Positions 1 to 10,832 of a stretch of 64,000 bases of DNA are shown here, piece by piece; within the stretch, counting starts at the first letter, position 1, and each line of letters begins with the position of its first letter. The position numbers and the translations under genes are program-made. Location of the stretch: the NCBI RefSeq assembly GCF_004379255.2, contig NC_056035.1, positions 19,303,902-19,367,901 of the forward strand, given 5' to 3'. The notes under the pieces were generated by a model, which saw nothing but the letters and a program-made list of their open reading frames with translations, did no database searches and had not been told where the DNA came from. Origin of the DNA: Salvia splendens. Lineage: Eukaryota > Streptophyta > Magnoliopsida > Lamiales > Lamiaceae.

Positions 1-586
1 TAGTTGCAATACACATTATAAGTGTCAGGATCGTTACTATCTTGTACCTTCTTGAAATGTTTCACCATGATGTTTGAGGTTAAAGACCTTTCAACTGGTC
101 TAGGAGGTTGAGGAGGGTGTCCACGACTACGACTACGACAACGACGACTCCTTGGTGGTGGTGGGGGTGGCATTTCTTGAACCTCTTCTACCTCCCCCCC
201 TCCTCCTCGTCGTCATCATCATCATCGTCGTCTTCATCAAGATTCACATGGGTTGGAATTTGTTGAGAATAGGCACCGCGACCGGGAGCACCACTACCGG
301 TACCAACATAAGCATCGCCTTGGGATTGAGACCGAGAGAGAGCAATAGCATGTGCCATATCTTGCTCTTCTCGAGTCTACAAAATAATAATTGTATTGTA
401 AATATCAAATAAAATTATGAACAATAATGTAATGTAATTCAAAATTAATTAAATTAGTAGATAATAAATATTAACCTGCCACGTATCCATGTTCATTTGA
501 GAAATCTCATCAATAACGAATCTCCGAGATGACCTCTTGGACTTTCCCTTTCCCTTATCAACACGACTTTCTCGGGATGAAGACAT
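1..586 (-). pseudogene. hAT transposase N-terminus (BED zinc-finger type), partial
   Basis: Start codon at 586-584 in an MSSSRESR context, matching the MSSSRRGG start of the hAT gene at 19215. Exon 1 (586-476) ends ..MDTWQ before a GT donor; exon 2 begins at 376 after TTGTAG and reads EEQDMAHAIALSRSQSQ, then an Asp/Glu-rich stretch, a Pro-rich and Arg/Ser-rich stretch, and finally SLTSNIMVKHFKKVQ, which aligns with the segment just before the BED zinc finger of the other copy (KLKSDIFTKHYKKV). The window ends at the first zinc-binding cysteine. A run of C at about 195-202 (G-run on the coding strand) shifts the frame between the acidic and proline-rich segments, so this copy is probably dead. 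The family binds transposon ends and carries out cut-and-paste transposition. Confidence 0.75.
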
Positions 587-904
587 CTTGATATATAGTA
601 GAAATGTAGAAATATGGAATAATAGTATTTTTTTTGTTTTAGCAATTGAGAAAGAAAGACAACTTATAGAACTACGGGAACAAGTATAAGTGTATAACAA
701 TGCGTAATAAGAGTAGCACTTGAGTAATTAAATGGAAGCACAATAGCACAAATGAGAAATTGGAGACAAAGAGAGAGAATTTGGAGATTGAAGATAGAAA
801 CTCTTATTAACACAAGAGTGGGGTGAATGTAAATGAGGATAGAGGGGGGTATTTATAGATAAAAAAGGGGGGGGGGGGGAATGGAAGAATTCGAATTTGA
901 AAAC

Positions 905-1300
905 TTAAAAAAATATTAGAATTTTCGGAAAAACCGGCGGTTTTGGCGGAAAACCGCCGAAACCGCCAGTTCGGTCAATAAACCGTCTGCCAAAAGGTGC
1001 GCCCGAATGCCTCGTGTCCCGCGCTGCCACCGAAATCCACTGAACCGGCGGTTAACCACTGGTTTCCGGTCTAAAAACCGCCGAAACCGGTCGATTTTCA
1101 CGCATGAAAAGCTCCCCCTCTCGGCCCCCTCCCATTTGCCTTGGTTTCCGTGCCCGAACCGGCGGTTCCGAACCATCCCGAACCGGCGGTTCGATGACTG
1201 TTCCGGTTCGAAAAATTTTGAACCTGAACCAGACCGCGACCAGAATTGCGATGGTTCCGGTTCGAGGAAATTACCACGGTTCCGGTTCGCGGTGGGCATC
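905..1300. repeat. hAT subterminal AACCGGCGGTT motif cluster
   Basis: GC-rich stretch in an AT-rich neighbourhood with many close copies of AACCGGCGGTT, its reverse complement AACCGCCGGTT, and GGTTCCGGTTC variants on both strands. The same motif family fills the two subterminal zones of the hAT element at 18596-22167. Subterminal repeats of hAT elements are known transposase-binding sites; that role here is inferred from position and repetition. Confidence 0.8.
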
Positions 1301-1304
1301 TCTA

Positions 1305-3053
1305 TACGCGGACGATAGGGCATCGTCTGCGCCATCGTCCGCCCACCGTAGGCGAAGCGGACGATGGCGAGGACGATGCAACGCGTTTTCATTTTTTTAA
1401 AATTTTTTGTCTATTTAAACCTCGTTTCTCATTCTATTTTTCATACGAACATTTCTCTCATCTCTCACTTTCCATACGAATATTTCGATCATCTCTCACA
1501 AACAAAAATGAACCACGACGACGACTGGAGTACCTCGAAGGGAGTTAGTCGGGCCTTGACTCGAGCCTTATTCGATGCCGTTAATGATGCAATGGCGGAT
1601 TGCTTAGTTGAAATGCAGCGCGGGCAGGAGGTTGCGGCGGGGCGGAGCAGATCCCCATGCCTATTCGACATCGGACATTTGTCCGCCGCGACCACGCCGT
1701 AGCTCACGAATGTCTATTTGCAAACAATTTTGGCGAGCAACCACGGTGGGGCCCGATTGTTTTTCACCACCCGTTTAGAATGCATCGTTATCTTTTTCTC
1801 AGCATTGTCCAGACATTTGGAGTCACGTGATGAATACTTTCATTATCAGGAAGATGGCATTGGTAGACCCGGACTTACGCCATTGCAAAAGTGCACGGTT
1901 TCTCTCTGGCAGTTGGCCTACGGCACCACGGCGGACATGTTCGACGAGTACCTTCAGTCGGGGAGACAACTGGCCGCTAGTGGCTGAAGAGATTTTGTAG
2001 GGGAGTTGTGGAGGCTTGCAGCGACACATATTTGCGATAACCGACTGTTGTGGATTGTCAGGGCCTGATGAAGATGCACGAGACGGCACACGACTTTCCT
2101 GGGATGCTAGGGAGCATCGACTATATGCACTGGGAGTGGAAGAATTGCCCGACGGCGTGGAGAGGCCAATTTACTAGTGGATACAAGGGCAGCCACCCGA
2201 CGATGATCCTGGAAGCCGTCGCTGACCATCGACTCTGGATCTGGCATGCTTACTTCAGTGTAGCGGGGTCGAACAACGACATCAACGTCCTCAACTCATC
2301 CACCCTCTTCACCGAGCAATGCAATGACAACGGCTCGGCCATCGAGTTCACTGCCAACAGGCGCCAATATCACATGGGGTACTTCTTGGCCGATGACATA
2401 TACCCAAGGTGGCCTGTTTTTCTGAAGACGATCACCTGCCCAATGGGTGAGAAGAGAGTTTTATTTGCGCAAAAGCAGGAGGCGGCGCGGAAGGATGTGG
2501 AGCGGGCATTTGGTGTGCTCCAATCACAGTGGACAATAGTGAAAGGGCCGGCGCGTCTCTGGTTCAAGGAAGTCATCGCCGATGTCATGTATGCGTGCAT
2601 AATCTTGCACAACATGATAGTCGAACACGAAGGTGGAAGCGTCACCGATTGAGCCGATGATGAAGGTGGATCTAGCTCCAGCACGGCGACCGCGCCCCAC
2701 GCTCGAGGATTACCGACGGCCTTCAAAGAGGTTCTATCTAGACATGCCTCAATGCGCAACCAACAAGACCATGCTCAGCTCATGAAAGACATGATTTAAG
2801 AAGTTTGGGACCGTAACCTCCGTCGTTGAGAATGCGTAGTTTTTTAATTCGTATTGTAATGTATTAATTTTAAATGAAATGAAGGTTTTTTTCCAAATTT
2901 TGAAGTTATTTAAATATTCAAATAAAGAAAATGCTTTAGGGCGGCTTATAGGGCGCCCCACTGCAGGTGTAAGGGTAGAAGGATAAATGATGATGTGGCA
3001 GTGCATAGGGCACACTATAAGGCATGCTATAGGGCGGCCCATTGCTAATGTCC
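1305..3053 (+). mobile_element. PIF/Harbinger element H1 (transposase type), left end displaced by hAT
   Basis: Starts in the middle of a Harbinger subterminal zone (GCGGACGATAGGGCATCGTC-like repeats, about 1306-1385) similar to the element end at 47769-47930, and ends at about 3053 with CCATTGCTAATGTCC, whose reverse complement GGACATTAGCAATGG is a PIF-like terminus. Between them is a broken transposase (1508-2652). The outermost left terminus is missing, consistent with an hAT insertion between it and position 1305. No Myb-like second ORF is present. The 3-bp target duplication could not be confirmed. Confidence 0.75.
1508..2652 (+). pseudogene. PIF/Harbinger transposase (DDE nuclease, ALP1/HARBI1-like), broken
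   Basis: Translation from ATG 1508 gives an MNHDDDWSTSKG N-terminus that runs into a stop at 1702. After frame changes there is a helix-turn-helix-like segment (GRPGLTPLQKCTVSLWQLAYG, about 1860-1925) and then a 200-codon open stretch (2050-2652) with the catalytic core: first Asp in MLGSIDYMHW, second Asp in GSNNDINVL, Glu in RKDVERAFGVLQ, followed by the usual CIILHNMIVEHE tail. All three DDE residues are kept. At least two frameshifts or stops upstream make it a pseudogene. PIF transposases cut at TWA targets and normally need a Myb-like partner encoded by the same element; that partner gene is absent here. Confidence 0.88.
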
Positions 3054-3408
3054 TGAATACTCGCTTTGTGTTTTTTTTTCATGTGAAGCTAAAATTGCAA
3101 TTATTACTTTTCATCAAATTTTCAGCTTCTGTTGGCTCCTCGAGCTCTGCAGCATATTATTAGTACGTATTTATGTAATATAGGGACTGCATGATCAATT
3201 TTAAGGATGATTTGAGATTATCTTGACTATACAGCATGTCATATTTTAATATACAAGAAAAATGCTCGAACTAAAAAAAATAGTGAATAAATGTTTAATA
3301 AAGCAACTGGCAAGACTCTGCTACAAAATACACATAAAGAGTCTAAGCAAAACAAGCCCTCACAAGCTCTCCAAGATCTTCCAAGACCGGATGCAACTCG
3401 ACAAAACC
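3054..3408. other. flanking sequence, nothing recognised
   Basis: AT-rich DNA between the end of Harbinger element H1 and the target duplication of the LTR element. It continues after that element at 12038. I see no coding frame, terminal repeat or RNA gene in it. Confidence 0.5.
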
Positions 3409-3413
3409 AAAAG

Positions 3414-4612
3414 TGGAAGGACTTGGAAATAGGTCGAAAACACGAATAGAATGCGGATCAAGTTATATGGAATGATAACCGAACCGATTGGATCAGTTAG
3501 CAAATGTCGTTGCCACTTAATCAATGCAATCTAGCTCTCGCCCTTTCCGCCTTGCCAAAGTAATTTATAACTCCCAATTTTGCACAACTTTAACAGTAAA
3601 GCGGCAAGTTCGGGGTCGAGCCCATAGAGAAGTTGGTGTGTCGAGTGTGTGATTAGTGAACAGGGGGGTTGGTTGCTGCCACGCTTTAACTTGGGAGTTT
3701 TTAACTACTGGTTTTAATCTAGACAGAATTAAACTAGCTAGCTTGATCGATGGAAATTTAACTACTGGATCAAGTGAATTGCAAGTAATAACAGAAAAGT
3801 AAATGCACGGATTAAAAGCGAAAATAACTTTGATTAAACTAAAAGCTGAGTACAACGTGAAATTTAAACTAAGCTAACACTTTAGAATCTAAGAAAGCGG
3901 TAAAAACTGAGAAAATCTCAGCGGAAAACTTAAGATAACGCTAACAGAAATGAGTATTCTGCAGCGCTCCCTTTCGGTCGCCCTTTAAACTAAGATATCT
4001 AACTAAGCTAGAGAACTGAACTAAACTAAGCTAGAGAGCTGAACTAAACTAAGCTAGAGAGCTGAACTAAACTAAATAACTAAGCTAAGTTAAACTAGAC
4101 GGAAAGTAAAGTCTCGGATGCCTTCTTGTGGTGGCACACCCTCTATTTATAAGCTCGATTCGGCCGCCAGCTGGATAACGATCTTGACAGAGAATATTCA
4201 CTCATTCTGAGAGTGAGCGACTCATTGATTGCTACGTGTTGTTCTTCTAGAATGACGATGCTTTTTGGTAACAGATTCGTGACTCAGCTCCGTCCTTGCG
4301 TCTCATATTCCAGCACGTGTCCCCTTCTAGAACGTCGTCCTTGATAACATAATGGTGCGCTACATCCAGCTCATTTCCTCACGTGTTCTTCTTCTAGAAG
4401 CCAGCGGTCCCCTCCTAACTGCTTGATCGCTCCCCCTTGATCAACTCCCCCGATTCTTGGTCTTTTTTCGCCTTTTGTACTTGCTTGATCAGTTCGGCCT
4501 TGCTGCCTTGGTTAAGTGATATTTCTGCACATTTAACACTTGTTTTGCGCGATAAACCGATCAAGTAGCATGTATTTCACCCTTAAACCGATGCATGAAA
4601 TGTGCCTTATCA
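3414..4612 (-). repeat. 3' LTR of the gag-protease element
   Basis: Direct repeat of 10833-12032 with scattered substitutions. On the element strand it runs TGATAAGG (4612 inward) to TCCA (3414). It carries a TATA box (reverse complement of TATTTATA at about 4144-4151) and, at 4003-4096, about three tandem copies of a roughly 23-bp unit containing GAGAGCTGAACTAAACTAAG. The sequence TTGATCA recurs in the LTR and the adjoining 3' region. Confidence 0.92.
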
Positions 4613-5998
4613 ACTGCTCATACTTAAACATACTTGTCCTCAAATATAAAGAAAAATAAAAGAAAAAGATAAGGCAAATTTCAGGCATGGTTTACTTATT
4701 TCACTAGTAAAGGAAAACGAAAAGAAAAACAAAACTTTTAAGATAAAAACACGTATTCACATGTATGCATTAGACCGGATAATTTTCCAACAATCATACC
4801 CGAGGTCGAGGTCAATCCATTTGTCAGTAGCTTTTGTTCCTTCTCTTTCGCCTTTGCTTGATCAAGGTGTCAGCTTGTCAAGATTGCTCAATTTAAAAAC
4901 CACTGTTGGATTCACTCAGTCACTCCTTTCTCACCAGAGATGTTAGGACTGTTCACTCGGTGTTGCCACAAATTTAATACTTTGAATCGGACTACACAAG
5001 ATAGTTCCTTAAGGTCTTTATTTTGGGTTGTAACGGGGCTCAGAGGTAGTAACGTGTTAGGTTAGGGTCCTAGGGGTTCTAAGTTTAAATATAAAATTTT
5101 TAAAGAAAAATCACATGAGTCGAAAGGCCAAAGATTTTACTAAACTCGCTGGATTAGAATTGAGATATTTATTTTTTGGTGCTCCCTCTTGGTCAGATTT
5201 CGACCTTTAGCCTTATAACCTTCGGCTTATTATTATTTTTACTTTTGATTTCCTGGGTCAGGTTACAACTATTTCCTGCCCCCCTTTTTTTCATATGATC
5301 TACCTGATTGTCTAACTTGATCAACCCGGCTACCCTTTATTCCGACCATTCTTATTGCTATCCCCCTTTTGTTTCCCTTGACAAACTTCATTTCTTTGAC
5401 CATCTTTCCTCATGTGATATGAAACTTTGAAGTTGGTTTTAAGGCTTCAAAGAAAGGGAAAGAGTGTATGAGCTCGAATTGGCTACTAGGGGGTGCCTTG
5501 ACTAATGAGGCGGGTTTGTGGAACGAAAGAAGAACACGGCTCAAATGGTTAAGTCCTAATGCCTTTAGTCATTACTACTTGTGCAATTTTCATCTCAATA
5601 TTAAAAGTTAGCCTCTCGTAATTTTTTCTTTTGTAAAAATAGTAGAAAGTGTTCTACTTTTGACTTAGAACTCACATATAGAGAGGCTTCACAGTTGGTT
5701 TAGAAATTGAGCGTTTCCATCATACTTGCGTCATTCAAATTGATCAAGTTTTTGCAATCAAGTTTTACATGTGAGCATACTGAATCCTTTTTTTAACTCT
5801 CCCAAAAAGTAATCAAGTCTTCCATTTATCCAATTTCATGCATATTGCCTATCTATTACTACCTGGAATTTGTTATTTTTGAGAAAAATTTTAGCATGTA
5901 TGATTTTATTGTAACTAACCCGTCCCCCTCCCCACTGCATATGAACTCGTCCTCAAGGGACTGGATGGAGGAGAAGGCATAACAACAAACAAGGGAAC
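4613..5998 (-). other. 3' untranslated region of the gag-protease element
   Basis: Non-coding on both strands. Directly next to the LTR is AAGTATGAGCAGT (element strand), in the position of the polypurine tract. It is preceded by GAGGACAAGTATG, the weak equivalent of the GAGGACAAGC-like motif commonly found before Athila 3' LTRs. At 5919-5934 the element strand reads GGGGAGGGGGACGGG, a G-rich tract that also occurs in the second LTR element at 53990-54002. Nothing else recognised. Confidence 0.6.
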
Positions 5999-6157
5999 TT
6001 CTCACACTTAGACCAGACACTAGGCTAAGTATGAGGCAGTGCCAACAATTAAAACATGCTAATAACCACACAAAAAATAAAACAGATATAGGCAAAACAG
6101 AGAACAACTTCCATAAATTTCTCACACTTAGTCCAGACACAGGACTAAGTGTGAGAA
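5999..6157 (-). other. pair of conserved stem-loops
   Basis: Two inverted repeats 120 bp apart. The first (6001-6035) pairs CTCACACTTAG with CTAAGTATGAG with one mismatch. The second (6119-6157) is a perfect 16-bp stem, TTCTCACACTTAGTCC against GGACTAAGTGTGAGAA, with a 7-nt loop. The second LTR element has two very similar stem-loops at the matching place (54115-54153 and 54196-54234). They lie between the stop codon of the last ORF and the 3' LTR, so they would be in the 3' end of the genomic RNA. Function is unknown; packaging, RNA stability or minus-strand transfer are possibilities. Confidence 0.75.
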
Positions 6158-6395
6158 CGGAGTCAAAAACACAATTTACACAAAGAAACAGGGTTAAGGG
6201 TGATACTACTGCCTTCTAGATTGTTGAATCAGGGGAATGTTGCGCGCCTTCCTTATCGCCTTCATTACACAGGCCTTCCTTATTGCTTCTAAGACTTCGT
6301 GTTTATCGGAGATCCTCCTCATTGGTATATTTTTTATTCTTTTTTCCTTCGAGGGGGGGGGGGGGGGGGAAGCATGCTGGCAGCGTTAGCAAGCC

Positions 6396-6938
6396 TCATA
6401 CCTTGGTTGGTATAGTGGCCCGTACTAGGGGAAGGAAGGATATTTTCTTCCCCCTTTCTATGCTCTCTTCCTCTGCTCTCCACAGTCTTGCTTGCTGCCT
6501 TGAACCCTCAGCTTCAAGAAGTAGCTGGTTCATTGTCTGGTGGCGCGTCCTTCTCGGGATGGAGTCTTCCTCTATAGTCAATGAGAGGTTAAATTCTGAC
6601 TCCTTTCGTGGTAGAAGGAGGTCACTAGGACGAGGCATCCCTTCTGTTGATGGTGGCGAAGCAGGGTCTTTAGATCGAGAAATTCTTAGGCGAGCTTTTA
6701 GGGCAGTGTAAATCTCCACAGGGTTAGTGCCGACGGGAAAACTTCTGAGCACAGAGTCCACACGCCCTATGTCAGCCGGGTCCATATATTGGAGTGGGCC
6801 GATGAATCTAGGGGGCGATAATGGTGTTTTGGTGATTGGTGGACTCGGTGGTGAAAAGTATCTCTGATTATTACTGTTGAGACCGGATCCTGAAGAAAAC
6901 AAGGAGGTATTGGAGGTCTCGAGTTGATTGCCCTGCAT
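6396..6938 (-). CDS. ORF between pol remnant and 3' LTR, unrecognised
   Basis: Open frame on the element strand, about 180 codons from ATG 6938 (MQGNQLETSNTS). The same frame is open upstream to 7187, but that part looks like leader sequence. The protein is Ser/Thr/Pro-rich at its N-terminus (SPPSPPITKTPLSPP), then has a short segment MDPADIGRVDSVLRSF and a charged C-terminus. I recognise no domain, signal peptide or membrane segment. By position it corresponds to the much longer ORF at 54350-56991 of the other LTR element, whose N-terminus is also Ser/Thr-rich (MDNKPTTGNTSGS), so it is probably a shortened version of the Athila-type 3' ORF. A G-run at about 6353-6369 lies just beyond its stop. 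Confidence 0.5.
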   Translation of the reverse strand: MQGNQLETSNTSLFSSGSGLNSNNQRYFSPPSPPITKTPLSPPRFIGPLQYMDPADIGRVDSVLRSFPVGTNPVEIYTALKARLRISRSKDPASPPSTEGMPRPSDLLLPRKESEFNLSLTIEEDSIPRRTRHQTMNQLLLEAEGSRQQARLWRAEEESIERGKKISFLPLVRATIPTKV

Positions 6939-7533
6939 TTCTTTCTGATTATGTTTGCTGGTGACTTGAATTTGGAGAGAATTAGATGAGGATAGCACAA
7001 GGGTTCTGAAGGCAGTTGATAGAAAGTGAGATTCGGAAAACCCCCTTTTATACTCAAACTCCGACTGTTGAGATCCCTGCCTATTGAGATCTCTGCGAAT
7101 TTTCACGTACTGGCGCGCCTTTTCAGAATGCCAGATGGCAAAGCTTCTCCGATACGCTTCCTTCCTCTCTCCAGGCTGTCCTTTCATTTCAATAGTCGGC
7201 GCCTGACACCTCTCTAATTACTGCGCACGTCTTATCATCACCTGCTCTTATCAACTTAATCACTGCACCACCAATTAAATTCAATTTGTACTGATCACGT
7301 GGAACATTAAATCCCGATGGCAGCTCACATAATTCCACTTGACCAGTTCCTTTCCTCCACTTCCGATTTTTTTATTAACTAAGAAAAACTTGACACACTA
7401 AAAAAAAACTATTTACACTAACAAGGATTTGACCATGTCTCCTTGGAATGTCACTTGATCAGATTAAGAGATTTAGAATTTGTCGCTTGATCAAGCAAAC
7501 TATCCATGAATACCCGATCACTCCTTCTACCTG

Positions 7534-8169
7534 TCAATGGTTGAGATTGGGGAAGGTTAGTGGAATTTCTTCCACCACTCCCACTTTGGTCTTGTCACTG
7601 TAGGGCTCAACCCGAGGACCATTCACCTCGAAAAAGAACGAACTGGGGGTGTCTCCTTGGTGCGTGCTCGCCTTGATGGTTTCAGGATCTGCCCATTCTG
7701 AATTCCGCTTCCCTGTCATTAGTTTGATTTGACTCTGGAATGGTAGCTTCCTCTGTTTACCGATGAGTTCTTCCTTTCTCGAGGAAAAGTTGGTCACTTC
7801 CTTTTTTTTCGTGGATGGGTGCATGCATAAATTCAGATTTATTTCCATCGGGTTTGCTGATTTCCACTTGACGCCTTCTTCACCCAGCCTCAGTTTTTTT
7901 CTTGATTGTACCTCCTGTCCATGTAGACTTGGTTCAACTGGACTGTGATACGCCTGGTCGGGCATGTCCTTGAGGGCATTCGACGATTCAGGTAGTTGCC
8001 TTGTAAACGAGGATTCCTTCTTCAGCATTCCTTTTAATGGAGAGGCTTGGTCAAGTGGTCTCTCGACCCTTCTTGGTTGAGTAATCTCTCTTGCCTCGGC
8101 TGGTTGTGACGGCTGGCAAAATTCCATAATTGCCCTTCTAATGGCTTGATCATCCATTGCTCCAGTCAC
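7534..8169 (-). pseudogene. pol remnant: protease-RT linker fused to post-integrase tail
   Basis: In frame with the protease ORF but separated from it by one TAG at 8266-8268. The first part (DDQAIRRAIMEFCQPSQ) matches the linker that follows protease in the second element (DEELAEAILEFCTSPQ). Without any RT, RNase H or integrase motif it then passes to FQSQIKLMTGKRNSEW, EVNGPRVEPYSD and VVEEIPLTFP. These match the region behind integrase in the second element (FQSRLKLMPGKLKSKW, LVNGHRLKVFRD, VVDEVPLHA). The enzyme core was therefore removed by an internal deletion of more than 2 kb, with a short unalignable stretch at the join. Confidence 0.75.
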
Positions 8170-8265
8170 TGTCGTATCAAACCATTCTGCTGCCTCTCTC
8201 TTCAGCTGTTTATCTTCAGTGTAACCAGAGTATGGCTCTTCGAAGGATTCCTTTTTCGAATACTC

Positions 8266-9060
8266 CTATTTCCGAGGGCTGATAGCGTTTACTGTTTGTA
8301 TGCTCTCTCTGCCATATGGCTTTTTTACCGCTTCATTAATGCCGACCGTAAGTCGCTCACCTTTAAACTCCAGATTAATTATCCCATGGAGGACGTCAAT
8401 GACTGTGTTGGCGGTGGATAGGAAAGGTCTCCCCAAAAGGATCTCAATAGATTCCCCTGCTCCTGGTTCCGTCATTTTTATAATAAAGAAGTCGGCGGGA
8501 TACATGAATCTGTTCACCTTGACGATTTCATCTTCCAGAACTCCCTCGGGGTAAATGCAAGACCCGTCTGCTAGCTGTATTTCCATATCGGTTTTGACGA
8601 GCTTAGCATTCTCCAGCCTCTTGTATATAGAATATGGCATAATATTGATGGAAGCCCCTAGGTCGCACATTGCGTGCTCCATTTGAACGTTTCTGATGGA
8701 AATTGGGAGCGTAAATACCCCTGGGTCAGTTCTCTTGGAGGGAAGATCACTAGGTTGGATCATACCGGTCACTTCCTCTGCTTCGACCTTCCTCTTCTTT
8801 TCAGCACCCTGTTCACAAATGTTTGACTCTTCTTTCGCTATGACTTGATCAAGGGCTCTTGATTCAAGGCTTTTATTAAGACTTGTCCTGGATGCTGGAA
8901 AACTTGCAGTTGAGCTCTGATAAACTCCTTCTGATTTCAGAGAGACTGTGTTGACATTCTCTCGCCCTGCTGGAGGTTGCACTGTAGCCGGAATCTTTCC
9001 TTCATTACCTCTTAGCTCGCCCAGTGACATGGCGACCTGAGATAACTGCTTCGTAAGCAT
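8266..9060 (-). pseudogene. retrotransposon aspartic protease region
   Basis: Retropepsin-like protease that would release Gag and Pol products. The active-site motif is CDLGASINIMP, in place of the more common DTG/DSG; Athila-type elements often have this form. It is followed by IQLADGSCIYPEGVLEDEIVKV and the closing ILLGRPFLSTA motif. The frame is the same as gag (9076-10737), and only one TAG (9076-9078) lies between them. The ORF closes at a TAG (8266-8268), after which the frame stays open again. Because the second LTR element has a stop at the identical gag-protease position, read-through rather than simple decay is conceivable. Confidence 0.85.
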
Positions 9061-9075
9061 TTCTAATGCAGCTCT

Positions 9076-10737
9076 CTATTCTCTCTGGGCTTCCTGCATT
9101 TCTCGCACAGCATCATGGGACTGGTGTGGAATCATATCCCCTGGACCTTCATTTTGCTGCCTGTTATTTCTCTGATTAAATCGGCCTCCTCCATGGCCTT
9201 GCTGGTAAAAACCGGAAGACCCATACTGCTCTGGTTGGTTCTGGGACAGATGATTTTGTTGGTTTCGTTGGAAGTACTGTTGGTTCCCTTGGGATTGCTG
9301 GTTTCCCCTGTGGTACTGCGGGACATAACTCACCATTTGATTACTTGGTTGCTTACCCTGGTTGCTATACTGAGGGGCTTGGTGTTGGTACCCCCATTCT
9401 ACTTCCTGTTGTCGACTTGACCAGTTAGGCTGTCTTCCACTTGACCAGTTCCCTTGAGGTCCACTTGACCAACCTGTCTGGCCTCCTTGCATTCTATTCC
9501 CTCCAGTGTTTGGTCTATCCAAGATTCGAGCTGGCCAGTTGGACTGCCCGTCAGAGGGCTGTACCTGTTGTGGTTGGCTTTGATTCTGATAAGTCCATCT
9601 GAAGTTGGGGTGGTCCTTCCACGGAGCATCTCTCTGCTTCCCCTGGATCCAGTTGCCATTTGTGTTCCAGTGGCCTACGGCGTTTACTTGCTCTACCTCA
9701 GGGGAAAACTCGCAGTAATAGTAATGATGCTCTTCTGGCGGTGGCGGCTGCGGCACATACTGTGCCTCCTTCGGTGCAGGCGGTGGCGGCGGTCTCGTTT
9801 TTTCTACTACTTCCAACAGTTTCTTCTCCATCTGCTCAAATCGAGCCTCCAGCTTTTCATCGTTGCGCGCCTCAGCTGCGTGCACTGCTTTTCTTCTGTA
9901 CTGCCCTCGAGATGTTTCGTACGACCGCTTAGCCTCAATCAGCCTCTCCAAAATATTCCTAGCTTGGCTAAAAAGGGTTTTTGAGAAATCCCCTTGTGCT
10001 GCGAGGTTGAGGTCGTTCTTGCTGTCCACCGTGAGTCCGCTATAGAAGATCGAGTAGATCTCCTTCTCTCACAGCTTGTGGTTAGGGCATGCTTGAAGCA
10101 ACCCTTGGAACCTATCCCAGTACTGGCCGAGGGGCTCGTCATACTCCTGTCTGGCTTCTGTAATTTCCCTTTTCATGGCACTTGTTTTCGATGCTGGAAA
10201 GAAACGATCGAGGAATATCATACGGAACTCAGCCCACGTCCTGATGGATCCTTCCGGCAGCCTTGACAGCCAGACACCCGCATCGCCCTTCAAAACGAAG
10301 GGAATAGCTTTAAGCCTGTAATCTTCGGACGTGGATCCAGCTGGCACGGGCTGAATATCACAGTATCTGCAGAATTCTTCCAGGAAAGCATACGGACATT
10401 CCTTCGAAAGGCCATAGAAATGGGACAAAACGGCCAGTACTCCTGATTTGATTGCGATGGTCCGCATTCCAGGAATAGCGGCGATGGCATGTGTGGGCTC
10501 TCTCTCATCATGAGCGTGTAGAGAGCCAATTCCTGAGTCGTCAGGGACAAGGGCCATTTTTACTTCTGCTTGTTTAGGTGGTGGTGGGTTTGTGTTATGC
10601 TCGGTGGCTGCTGCTGCTTGTGTGGCTCTGTAATGAGTGGTCACTACGCCGGCTTCCTGGACTCTCCACTGAGCGTTAGTTCTTCTGAATATCAATGGAT
10701 GATTCCAGTAATCGCCTTGGTGGTACATTCTCATCAA
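9076..10737 (-). pseudogene. retrotransposon gag (capsid, Retrotrans_gag)
   Basis: Gag polyprotein that would form the particle and bind RNA. From ATG 10737 it runs through SLHAHDEREPTHAIAAIPG into the capsid core (FLEEFCRYCDIQP, YRLKAIPFVLKGDAGVWL, FRMIFLDRFFPASKT, GQYWDRFQGLLQACPNH), a typical Retrotrans_gag domain at about residues 85-220. A TGA at 10069-10071 (probably from CGA) interrupts it; the frame continues to 9076 with a coiled segment (FEQMEKKLLEVVEKT) and a Gln/Asn/Gly-rich C-terminal third. No CCHC zinc knuckle is visible. The end QEAQRE-stop is aligned position for position with DAQQE-stop in the second element. Confidence 0.88.
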
Positions 10738-10811
10738 CAGCAGGAAAAAAAAAGAGAAACAAAATTATATACACCTACGCACTACGCACAAACATAAAGT
10801 AACACCATACT

Positions 10812-10829
10812 TCCCCGGCAACGGCGCCA
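10812..10829 (-). other. primer-binding site (tRNA-Asp)
   Basis: The element strand reads TGGCGCCGTTGCCGGGGA, complementary to the 3' end of plant tRNA-Asp. It starts three bases inside the 5' LTR end (10833), where reverse transcription of the element is primed. The second LTR element has the identical site at 63703-63720. Confidence 0.93.
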
Positions 10830-10832
10830 TTT

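Larger units (their letters stand above)
1..1304 (-). mobile_element. hAT transposon, 5' part (cut by window edge)
   Basis: The right end is the 5' terminus: the sequence ends TGGGCATCTCTA at 1304, whose reverse complement TAGAGATGCCCA resembles the termini of the complete hAT element at 18596-22167 (TAGAGGTCCCCA and TAGACATCACCA). Reading leftwards it has a subterminal zone packed with AACCGGCGGTT-like motifs (about 905-1300), a leader, and a first exon starting at 586, in the same order as the other hAT copy. The left part lies outside the window. The sequence abutting its right end is Harbinger subterminal DNA, so the hAT probably inserted into the Harbinger element beside it; the 8 bp after the end (TACGCGGA) would be the target duplication, but the second copy is not visible. 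Confidence 0.8.

Noticed and set aside
3565..3855. 96-codon minus-strand frame, repeated at 10984-11274
   Set aside because: It lies within the LTR, differs in both copies without coding constraint, and has no domain.
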